Below the pieces are notes generated by a model. It ran no database searches. It was not told the origin of the DNA and saw nothing but the letters and a program-made list of their open reading frames with translations. Of a stretch of DNA of 6,513 bases, positions 1-4,931 are shown in pieces. Origin of the DNA: Rickettsiales bacterium (GTDB lineage Bacteria > Pseudomonadota > Alphaproteobacteria > Rickettsiales > UBA3002). Position numbers and translations under genes: made by a program. The number at the start of each line of letters is the position of its first letter. The stretch's first letter is position 1. The stretch is taken from the NCBI GenBank assembly GCA_027489915.1, contig JAIXZB010000162.1:1-6513 (forward strand), read 5' to 3'.

Positions 1-279
1 AGCGATGGGCATGGCAATGCCATCGTTATGAGTAACGGGCTGCGCGATAGTTCCGTATTGGCATGCAACGACAATAATGTATATCGCATGGAAACAGTAA
101 CACGGCTGCCAGAAACACAAGAAGCAATGACAGCAGTGCGTAGCGCGATTAGCCAACAAAATGGTATCGCCTCATTTATGAGTGAATTTTTTAATAGTAA
201 AGACGTACGTAACGTCAACACAGCTGAGGCACCGCTTGTGCGCCTGTGCGCAGAAGCAAAAAAACAGAAAGCGCGCTAG
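1..279 (+). CDS. Unrecognised protein, probably C-terminal part of a gene entering from the left
   Basis: The reading frame is open from base 1 to a TAG at 277-279. The first in-frame ATG (28) has no Shine-Dalgarno-like sequence before it, so this is more likely the tail of a longer gene than a complete 83-residue protein. The visible part is polar, with no membrane segment or signal peptide, and ends in a basic tail (AEAKKQKAR). A helical stretch seems likely around the QEAMTAVRSAISQQNG segment. I recognise no family. The next ORF starts on the base after this stop and in the same frame, so the two are either a tightly packed gene pair or one gene split by an amber codon. Confidence that it is coding is moderate, because it rests on frame length and adjacency only. 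Confidence 0.5.
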   Translation, partial: SDGHGNAIVMSNGLRDSSVLACNDNNVYRMETVTRLPETQEAMTAVRSAISQQNGIASFMSEFFNSKDVRNVNTAEAPLVRLCAEAKKQKAR

Positions 280-597
280 ATGGATAAACGCTTACAGCAT
301 CTACCCACATACACCATCCGCGACACTGTGGGAAATACGTTGCGCCATCAGGTATTACCGCGCGAGGCAGAGCTTACCTGCCGTAGCAATGCGCCCATTC
401 CCTTCATGCAGGTGCCAGATAATGATGCCACACGTGCAGCCCATGCACGCATGAGTGACATTGCAGGCAAACAACTGCCTCTGGGAGGCATGCCGCAAAC
501 GGTAACCGTATTACCTCAGCGCAATATACTTGGTCAGTTGGAAAGCCCGCTTTCTACACTATGCCGCGCCGTGCGCGAACAATCACCTTCCCGCTAA
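280..597 (+). CDS. Unrecognised 105-residue protein
   Basis: The ORF runs from ATG 280 to TAA 595-597. The ATG follows the previous stop with no gap (TAG|ATG), and there is no clear ribosome binding site; only a weak purine run (cagaaag) lies upstream. It would therefore depend on translational coupling, or be the continuation of the upstream frame. The product starts MDKRLQHLPTYTIRD and is rich in Pro, Arg and Thr. It has no signal peptide, membrane helix or motif that I can assign. Its two cysteines are isolated. The frame-shifted ORFs overlapping it (around 182-454 and 530-733) have less plausible composition and look like shadows. The product is unknown, and the gene may be a small orphan or the distal half of an interrupted gene. 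Confidence 0.45.
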   Translation: MDKRLQHLPTYTIRDTVGNTLRHQVLPREAELTCRSNAPIPFMQVPDNDATRAAHARMSDIAGKQLPLGGMPQTVTVLPQRNILGQLESPLSTLCRAVREQSPSR

Positions 598-625
598 TAC
601 ACGCATTTTTTCACCCGACTGTTGC

Positions 626-648
626 GCGCTTGCGTCTTTCGCAGGCGC
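626..648. repeat. GC-rich hairpin before the DUF484 gene
   Basis: The arms 626-634 (gcgcttgcg) and 640-648 (cgcaggcgc) pair over 9 bp with one G-T wobble, around a 5-base loop (tcttt). No T-run follows, so it is not a standard intrinsic terminator. It lies between the stop at 597 and the chosen start at 672, where it could act in transcript processing, attenuation or Rho-assisted ending of the upstream transcript. Confidence 0.45.
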
Positions 649-671
649 TGTGGCTGTGCTATGGTGCTGCT

Positions 672-1460
672 ATGAATCCGCCGAACACACCGCCGCACGC
701 TGCCACCGACACAGGGCTCGAGATGACCCGTAAACTGGTAATGGAGTATTTGCAGGCGCATCCAGGCTTTTTGCTCGAACATCCCGAAATGCTCGAAGTC
801 ATGACACTCCCCGGTAACCGCGAGCAAGGCAAAGTGGTGGATTTCCAAACCCACGCACTGGATCATCTGCGCACCGGCATGCGCAAAATGAAAGACCGCT
901 TCAACGGCCTGATTGTGAGTGCGCGCGATAATATGTCGGTGACACAGCAAGTGCACCGCGCGGTGGCAGCCACCGTGAAAGCGCGCACGCTTGAGGAACT
1001 GCTTGAATGCATCACCACCGATTTAGTGGGATGGTTTGATGTGGATGTGGTGCGCTTGGCCATGGAATCCGACATGGCAGGGCTGTATGACACGTATTAC
1101 AGCGAAGAAAATTATTCAGGCATCTGCTTTATTCCAAGCGGCACAGTGAATGCAGCGCTGCATGACGCCGATGAAGTGCGCCTGATAACCGATACCCAAA
1201 ACGAACCGCCGATTGGTTTTGAAATGATATTTGCCGATTGCTCGAGCTTGGTGCGCTCCTGCGCGCTGGTGCGGCTGGATTTGGAAACCGTGGGTAGGCC
1301 TGCGATTTTGGCCTTTGGTGTACGCCATTCAGGCCGCTTCAACCCACAGCAAAGCAGCGAGTTACTCGGATTTTTGGGTGAAATCATGAGTATCACGCTC
1401 GATCGCTGTTTAAACCAAAGCGATGCACTGAGTGAAATGATACATCCACCAACGCCATGA
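672..1460 (+). CDS. DUF484 family protein (GAF-like)
   Basis: The 262-residue product matches the DUF484 pattern. An N-terminal block of the form YLQAHPGFLLEHPEML lies at residues 26-41, followed by a VVDFQ...LDHLR coiled-coil-like segment at about 55-90. A GAF-like alpha/beta domain covers about 95-250, with a late AILAFGVRHSGRF strand-turn and FLGEIMSITLDR helix. DUF484 proteins are cytosolic and of unknown function; the gene often sits next to xerC, as here, where its TGA overlaps the XerC start as ATGA. The frame stays open back to an ATG at 561, but that would overlap the upstream ORF and add an atypical arginine-rich extension. ATG 672 gives the usual 15-25 residues before the YL..HP block. 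ATG 723, with AGGG six bases upstream, is a real alternative. No promoter is obvious. Confidence 0.88.
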   Translation: MNPPNTPPHAATDTGLEMTRKLVMEYLQAHPGFLLEHPEMLEVMTLPGNREQGKVVDFQTHALDHLRTGMRKMKDRFNGLIVSARDNMSVTQQVHRAVAATVKARTLEELLECITTDLVGWFDVDVVRLAMESDMAGLYDTYYSEENYSGICFIPSGTVNAALHDADEVRLITDTQNEPPIGFEMIFADCSSLVRSCALVRLDLETVGRPAILAFGVRHSGRFNPQQSSELLGFLGEIMSITLDRCLNQSDALSEMIHPPTP

Positions 1461-2401
1461 GTGAAGCGCTCGCACTGAATGCGCTTGCACTCAGTGGCCC
1501 ACTACGCGCCGCGGTTGCTGCGTGGCTGGAGGGGTTAGAGCACACCCGTCGCGCAAGCCGCCACAGTATCATCGCCTACACGCATGATATCGGTGACTTT
1601 TTGACGTTCTTGAGCGCACACAGGGGTGCAGGGGTGGATATAAACGCACTCACCAGCTTGCAGGAGCGCGATTTACGCGCATGGCTGAGCGCACGCATGG
1701 CCCGCAATATGGCCAAAACCAGCAACGCGCGGGCATTATCGGCAGTGAAAGGGTTTTTTCGGTATCTGGAGCGCGAGGGGCTGGTGGAAAACAGCCGCAT
1801 CTTCCATGTGCGCGCACCGAAACTGAACAAGCCCCTGCCCAAAGCACTGAGTGCAGATCACACCGAAGCGGCACTTAACACCATCCATGCACTGCACGAA
1901 GAACCATGGATAAGCGCACGCGACACAGCACTGCTGATGTTGATTTACGGCTGTGGCCTGCGTATCAGCGAAGCGCTGGGCCTCACCCGCGCGGCCATAC
2001 AGGGCGAAACACTGCGTATCGATGGCAAAGGCAAAAAACAGCGCAATGTGCCACTCCTGCCTGTGGTAAAAGATGCGCTGGAGCGTTACATTGCAATCTG
2101 CCCGCATATCTGCGCCACAGAGAAGGGCGAGCTTTTCCTCGGCACCAGAGGCGGCCCACTCAACCCCGCGCAATTCCAGCGCACATTGCAACGTCTGCGA
2201 GGGATGTTGGGGCTGCCCGAAAGCGCCACCCCGCACGCTTTCCGCCACTCATTCGCCACCCACCTGCTCGCAGGCGGCGCCGATCTGCGCGATATTCAGG
2301 AACTGCTCGGCCATGAATCCCTCAGCACCACGCAACGCTACACGCATGTAGATACGACACGCCTTATGGAAGCGTATGGTGCAGCCCATCCGAGGGCGTA
2401 A
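1457..2401 (+). CDS. xerC: Tyrosine recombinase XerC
   Basis: The 314-residue product has the length and architecture of XerC/XerD recombinases. These act with a partner at the chromosomal dif site to resolve chromosome dimers at cell division. The N-terminal SAM-like core-binding domain covers about residues 14-110 (HTRRASRHSIIAYTHDIGDFL). The C-terminal catalytic domain has the full residue set: R169 in GCGLRISE, K191 in the GKGKKQRNVPL hairpin, H260 and R263 in TPHAFRHSFATHLL, H286 in LLGH and the nucleophile Y295 in TQRYTHVD. The spacing H260-R263-H286-Y295 (3, 23, 9) equals that of E. coli XerD. The start overlaps the DUF484 stop (ATGA), implying translational coupling. XerC is preferred over XerD or a phage integrase because of the DUF484 neighbour and the lack of any mobile-element context. 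Confidence 0.95.
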   Translation: MSEALALNALALSGPLRAAVAAWLEGLEHTRRASRHSIIAYTHDIGDFLTFLSAHRGAGVDINALTSLQERDLRAWLSARMARNMAKTSNARALSAVKGFFRYLEREGLVENSRIFHVRAPKLNKPLPKALSADHTEAALNTIHALHEEPWISARDTALLMLIYGCGLRISEALGLTRAAIQGETLRIDGKGKKQRNVPLLPVVKDALERYIAICPHICATEKGELFLGTRGGPLNPAQFQRTLQRLRGMLGLPESATPHAFRHSFATHLLAGGADLRDIQELLGHESLSTTQRYTHVDTTRLMEAYGAAHPRA

Positions 2402-2406
2402 GTTTA

Positions 2407-2435
2407 TTGATTAACAGAAGAAATTTGAGTACTAT
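2407..2435 (+). promoter_or_regulatory. Weak candidate promoter for the first prepilin gene
   Basis: TTGATT (2407-2412) and TACTAT (2430-2435) are separated by 17 bases, each matching 4 of 6 sigma-70 consensus positions. They lie in an AT-rich gap between the xerC stop and the prepilin start, with the expected transcription start near 2442. No terminator is seen after xerC, so read-through from xerC is also possible. Confidence 0.3.
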
Positions 2436-2460
2436 ATCTACAAACAACAAAAGGCTAGTC

Positions 2461-3237
2461 ATGAAAAAACAAAGCGGGTTCTCTCTGGTTGAATTATCCA
2501 TTGTATTGGTAATTTTAGGCCTCCTCACAGGCGGAATTTTAGCGGGTCAATCATTGATTCGGGCAGCAGAAATGCGAAGTGTAATTGCTCAAAGCTCTCA
2601 GTACATCACTGCAGTCGGAACATTCAGAGATAAATATTTTGCTCTGCCAGGAGACATGCCAAATGCGACATCTTTTTGGGGCAGAGCAGACGGGGTTGCT
2701 GGAAACGGCCAATGTGCAGCACCTTTAACGGATACTAATACAGGCGCGCCCACATGTAATGGTGATGGAAATGGACAAATTGCCCTAGCGACAACAAATG
2801 AATACAGGCGCGTTTGGGAACATTTATCCGCATCAGGCCTCATAGAAGGTAGTTACACAGGCATAACAACCCTTCCTACTATAGGCGTAAACGTCCCTGC
2901 GACCAAATTAACAAATGTGGGCATTTCACTGTATCACCAAGTAGATAACTACACAGATGTTAATCACTGGCCAATGCCCTACCGCAACATCTTTACGTTC
3001 GGAACGGCTCCCGCAAGTGCGACTCATACTGCTCACGCAGCTTTCTTGCCAGAAGAGGCGTGGAATTTGGATACCAAGCTCGACGATGGGCGCCCAGGTT
3101 ACGGAAGAGTGTGGAACTTCAAAAACACCTCTACTGCAACACCAGGATGTGTAGATTCTGATACGCAAGCCACAGCTTCATACGCTCTCACTAATACCAA
3201 TAAATTATGCATGATTGGTATTACCAGCGGCTACTAG
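2461..3237 (+). CDS. Prepilin-like protein (type IV pilin / type II secretion pseudopilin fold), paralogue 1
   Basis: The 258-residue product begins with a short basic leader (MKKQSG) and the prepilin peptidase motif G6|FSLVE, with Glu at position +5 of the mature protein. A hydrophobic helix follows to about residue 36, anchoring the subunit in the inner membrane before assembly. The periplasmic part has a KYFALPGDMPNATSFWG block (58-74), a Cys-flanked loop C85...C99 leading into DGNGQI (102-107, possibly Ca-binding), an HLSASGLIEGSYTG block (121-134), and a C-terminal EAWNLDTKLDDGRPGYGRV block (199-217) followed by C230 and C250. ATG 2461 is chosen because AAGG (2451-2454) lies six bases upstream and the leader has the usual length. 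The frame opens earlier at TTG 2407 without a binding site. The gene is visibly AT-richer than xerC. Whether it is a major pilin, minor pilin or pseudopilin cannot be told. Confidence 0.88.
   Translation: MKKQSGFSLVELSIVLVILGLLTGGILAGQSLIRAAEMRSVIAQSSQYITAVGTFRDKYFALPGDMPNATSFWGRADGVAGNGQCAAPLTDTNTGAPTCNGDGNGQIALATTNEYRRVWEHLSASGLIEGSYTGITTLPTIGVNVPATKLTNVGISLYHQVDNYTDVNHWPMPYRNIFTFGTAPASATHTAHAAFLPEEAWNLDTKLDDGRPGYGRVWNFKNTSTATPGCVDSDTQATASYALTNTNKLCMIGITSGY
3192..3223. repeat. Perfect 10-bp inverted repeat at the 3' end of prepilin 1
   Basis: TAATACCAAT (3192-3201) and ATTGGTATTA (3214-3223) are exact reverse complements around a 12-base loop, inside the last codons of the prepilin gene and just before the convergent stop codons. 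The stem is AT-rich and no T-run follows on either strand, so it is at best a weak terminator for the two converging transcripts. It may be chance within coding sequence. Confidence 0.4.
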
Positions 3238-3238
3238 A

Positions 3239-3493
3239 CTACTTCACCTTCAACTGATTCACCGTTGCGGTGTAAATCGACTTCACTAAATCCTCAGGGC
3301 GGATACGGCCTGTGGGGATGTGGTCGGAGACTTTGGAATAGATGTCGCTGGGTGCATCTTTGGGCATCAGCACCACACCGCTTTTTTCAATCGCACGCAG
3401 CACGGCGGCTGCCTGCTTCTCGTAATCTTCGGAGAAATAGCTGTTATCCGCGTCGCGGATGGCTTTAGCAATGGTGGATTTGAGGTCTTTCAT
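3239..3493 (-). CDS. Unrecognised 84-residue cytosolic protein
   Basis: The minus-strand ORF runs from ATG (3493-3491) to TAG (3241-3239). The product is soluble and mixed-charge. A likely N-terminal helix pair covers residues 1-38 (DYEKQAAAVLRAIEKSG), then a VVLMPKDAP strand-turn (40-48), and a TGRIRPEDLVKSIYTATV helix (61-78). There is no signal peptide, Cys or membrane segment. The ordered pattern of helices and the IRPEDLV segment look like a real folded protein, but I cannot assign a family. It converges on prepilin 1 with one base between the stops. No Shine-Dalgarno is present. A good promoter lies so close that the transcript would begin at or within a base or two of the ATG, which supports the start choice. 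The + strand frames across this region are judged shadows. Confidence 0.75.
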   Translation of the reverse strand: MKDLKSTIAKAIRDADNSYFSEDYEKQAAAVLRAIEKSGVVLMPKDAPSDIYSKVSDHIPTGRIRPEDLVKSIYTATVNQLKVK

Positions 3494-3500
3494 GGCTATT

Positions 3501-3528
3501 ACTATACAGCACCCTATGCATTTGTCAT
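3501..3528 (-). promoter_or_regulatory. Sigma-70-type promoter for the 84-residue protein, near-leaderless
   Basis: On the minus strand, ATGACA (3528-3523) and TATAGT (3506-3501) each match 5 of 6 consensus positions and are separated by 16 bases. Only 7 bases (aatagcc) lie between the -10 box and the ATG, so the transcript would start at or next to the start codon. The -35 box lies within the left arm of the hairpin at 3524-3549. Confidence 0.5.
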
Positions 3529-3549
3529 CTCCGCCTGCGTGGGGATGAC
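3524..3549. repeat. REP-like intergenic palindrome
   Basis: GTCATCTCCGC (3524-3534) pairs with GCG-type bases 3539-3549 (gtggggatgac side) over 11 bp including two G-T wobbles, around a 4-base loop (ctgc). The form GTCATC-CCGC...GGGGATGAC resembles the short palindromic repeats common in intergenic DNA of many proteobacteria. It sits between the divergent starts of the 84-residue protein and the Rrf2 regulator. No T-run follows, so a terminator role is unlikely. Only one copy is visible in the window. Confidence 0.5.
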
Positions 3550-3573
3550 GATAGGGGTGGGAAGCATAAAATC

Positions 3574-3600
3574 TTGTGAAACATCATCATTTCCTATACA
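3574..3600 (+). promoter_or_regulatory. Weak candidate promoter for the Rrf2 gene
   Basis: TTGTGA (3574-3579) and TATACA (3595-3600) match 4 of 6 consensus positions each, but the 15-base spacer is short. The position, about 20 bases before the Rrf2 start in the only sizeable gap upstream, is sensible. I see no clear IscR-type or NsrR-type operator palindrome. Confidence 0.25.
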
Positions 3601-3620
3601 ACTGGTAGGGATTAACGGGG

Positions 3621-4070
3621 ATGTCCATGCTATCGATGAAAGCCAAATATGCTTTGCGGGCGCTGATGGTGCTGGCGCGCCACGACAGGCGCATGCTGCA
3701 AATCAAGGCAATAGCGAAGGAAGCGGATGTACCACAAAAGTTCTTAGAAACCATTCTGCTAGAGATGAAAAACCAGAATATCGTGGATAGTAAGCGCGGG
3801 ATTTTTGGTGGGTATTTCCTAAGCAAACCCGCCGAAGCGGTGATGATTGGTAATCTCATCCGCGCCATCGATGGGCCGCTTGCACCCATTCGCTGCGCCA
3901 GTGTGTCGCACTACCGCAAATGCGAGGATTGCACCGATGAAGCCACCTGCGAAATCCGCAAACTCATGCGCGAAGTGCGCGATGCGATTTGCGGTGTGCT
4001 CGATAAAACTTCACTCGCCGATATGCTGAAAAAGTCGCCGCAGGAACATAACATGGCACTGGGATTATAA
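3621..4070 (+). CDS. Rrf2-family transcriptional regulator with putative iron-sulfur cysteine cluster
   Basis: The product (149 residues) is a winged-helix DNA-binding protein of the Rrf2 family, which includes IscR, NsrR and CymR; members dimerise and many sense iron-sulfur status, NO or redox. Visible marks are the N-terminal MLSMKAKYALRALMVLAR helix, the helix-turn-helix and wing at about residues 26-70 (IKAIAKEADVPQKFLETILLEM, then the KRGIFGGYFLSKP wing), and a C-terminal dimerisation helix (about 110-125). Cysteines occur at 92, 101, 104 and 110, plus 124. The 92-110 set lies where IscR and NsrR hold their cluster ligands, though the spacing (X8, X2, X5) differs from the C-X5-C-X5-C of those proteins. 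ATG 3627, with GGGG six bases upstream, gives the usual family N-terminus and is as plausible as ATG 3621. The gene is followed after 29 bases by prepilin 2, implying an operon. Confidence 0.9.
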   Translation: MSMLSMKAKYALRALMVLARHDRRMLQIKAIAKEADVPQKFLETILLEMKNQNIVDSKRGIFGGYFLSKPAEAVMIGNLIRAIDGPLAPIRCASVSHYRKCEDCTDEATCEIRKLMREVRDAICGVLDKTSLADMLKKSPQEHNMALGL

Positions 4071-4099
4071 ATTTTGATTTTACAGTGAGGAAAAAACGT

Positions 4100-4882
4100 A
4101 TGAGAAACGCGTTTTCTTTGGTCGAATTATCTATTGTACTCGTTATTCTAGGATTGCTGACAGGGGGTATTCTTGCAGGCCAATCCCTTATCCGTGCTGC
4201 AGAATTACGCAGCGTAACAAACGAATACCAGCGCTACATCACTGCAAGCCAAAGCTTTCGTGATAAGTATATGGCCTTACCTGGTGATATGGCCAACGCC
4301 ACCCGCTTCTGGGGCGATGACAACGCAGCCTGCGCCGATGCAGCAATTCCAAACGGATCGCCCGGCACTTGTAGTGGCGATGGGGATGGCATTATTGAAT
4401 CCGCACTGGTTACGGCTAACGTTACGGCTGAAATCTTTCGCTTCTGGCAACAGCTTGCGCTCGCAGGGTTGATTGAAGGCACGTACACAGGCATTGCAGG
4501 CCCACTAGATGGATGGGATGCCACCACAACCAACGTACCCAAAGCAAAGCTGGGGCAGGCTGTGTGGTATATCTATCCAACTAATCGTGCGACTACAACG
4601 GGTGATGGTTCCATAGCCAACGGTACGCGGAATGGATGGATACAATTCGGCAGCGATAGTGCGATTAATACGGATAATCCCGGTGCCGTGATGAAACCTG
4701 AAGAAGCATGGAACATCGATACAAAAATCGATGATGGCAGACCTGGAATTGGAAGGGTAGAGATGCGAGGATGGAACGGCTGCACCGACGCAGCAAGTGC
4801 TGCCGCGGCTACCAACAGTAATTATAATCTTACAAACAATAGTGTTATCTGTGCGCTGATGTTCGTAAATCCTTTTAATTAA
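4100..4882 (+). CDS. Prepilin-like protein (type IV pilin / type II secretion pseudopilin fold), paralogue 2
   Basis: The 260-residue product is a paralogue of the one at 2461-3237. Its cleavage site is MRNA|FSLVE, with Ala instead of Gly before the cut and Glu at +5, followed by a hydrophobic helix nearly identical to paralogue 1. Shared blocks are KYMALPGDMANATRFWG (56-72), C78...C91 leading into DGDGII (94-99), LALAGLIEGTYTG (119-131), EAWNIDTKIDDGRPGIGRV (202-220), and C228 and C251. The equal spacing of the cysteine pairs suggests two conserved disulfides in the periplasmic domain. ATG 4100 is chosen because GAGG (4087-4090) lies nine bases upstream. GTG 4085 would give a longer basic leader (MRKKRMRNA) but has no binding site. 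The gene lies 29 bases after the Rrf2 gene, with no terminator between, so it is probably co-transcribed and perhaps controlled by that regulator. Confidence 0.88.
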   Translation: MRNAFSLVELSIVLVILGLLTGGILAGQSLIRAAELRSVTNEYQRYITASQSFRDKYMALPGDMANATRFWGDDNAACADAAIPNGSPGTCSGDGDGIIESALVTANVTAEIFRFWQQLALAGLIEGTYTGIAGPLDGWDATTTNVPKAKLGQAVWYIYPTNRATTTGDGSIANGTRNGWIQFGSDSAINTDNPGAVMKPEEAWNIDTKIDDGRPGIGRVEMRGWNGCTDAASAAAATNSNYNLTNNSVICALMFVNPFN

Positions 4883-4895
4883 TATTGGTATTAAT
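4878..4895. repeat. AT-only inverted repeat at the prepilin 2 stop
   Basis: ATTAATA (4878-4884) and TATTAAT (4889-4895) are exact reverse complements around TTGG, overlapping the TAA stop. The stem contains no G or C and no T-run follows, so it is a poor terminator. It might be a protein-binding palindrome before the ABC transporter gene, or chance in AT-rich sequence. Confidence 0.3.
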
Positions 4896-4906
4896 GACAA
4901 ACTAGC

Positions 4907-4931
4907 CATGCTGCGCTATTCAGGCAGCATG
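4907..4931. promoter_or_regulatory. Hairpin covering the start of the ABC transporter gene
   Basis: CATGCTGC (4907-4914) and GCAGCATG (4924-4931) pair perfectly over 8 bp around a 9-base loop. Both candidate start codons (ATG 4908 and ATG 4929) lie within the arms and the weak AGG binding site (4922-4924) is at the loop edge. In mRNA this could limit initiation. No T-run follows, so a terminator is unlikely. Confidence 0.4.

Noticed and set aside
3..25. Imperfect hairpin CGATG...CATCG at the window edge
   Set aside because: The stem has a bulge, lies inside an open coding frame, and its upstream context is outside the window.
594..956. 120-residue minus-strand ORF opposite the DUF484 gene
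   Set aside because: It is a shadow of a recognised coding frame, with no binding site and a His/Cys-rich composition typical of an out-of-frame reading.
1736..2248. 170-residue minus-strand ORF opposite xerC
   Set aside because: It lies wholly within a gene with intact catalytic residues on the other strand, has Cys/Gln/His-rich low-plausibility composition, and is explained by GC-rich codon bias.
2737..2812. 12-base direct repeat AATACAGGCGCG (2737-2748 and 2801-2812)
   Set aside because: It has only two copies in different reading contexts within one coding sequence and no flanking mobile element signs; probably chance.
3201..3215. Possible dif half-site (GCATAAT on the minus strand) not far from xerC
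   Set aside because: Only one arm-like heptamer is present, with no central region or second arm, and it lies inside coding sequence.
3320..3790. 156-residue + strand ORF crossing the 84-residue gene and the Rrf2 start
   Set aside because: It runs antisense through one plausible gene and out of frame into a clear Rrf2 gene, and shows no recognisable motif.
2461..4882. Region as a composite mobile element bounded by the two prepilin genes, with xerC as integrase
   Set aside because: XerC has housekeeping context (DUF484 coupling), the prepilin genes have diverged at the DNA level, and no terminal repeats or target duplications are visible.
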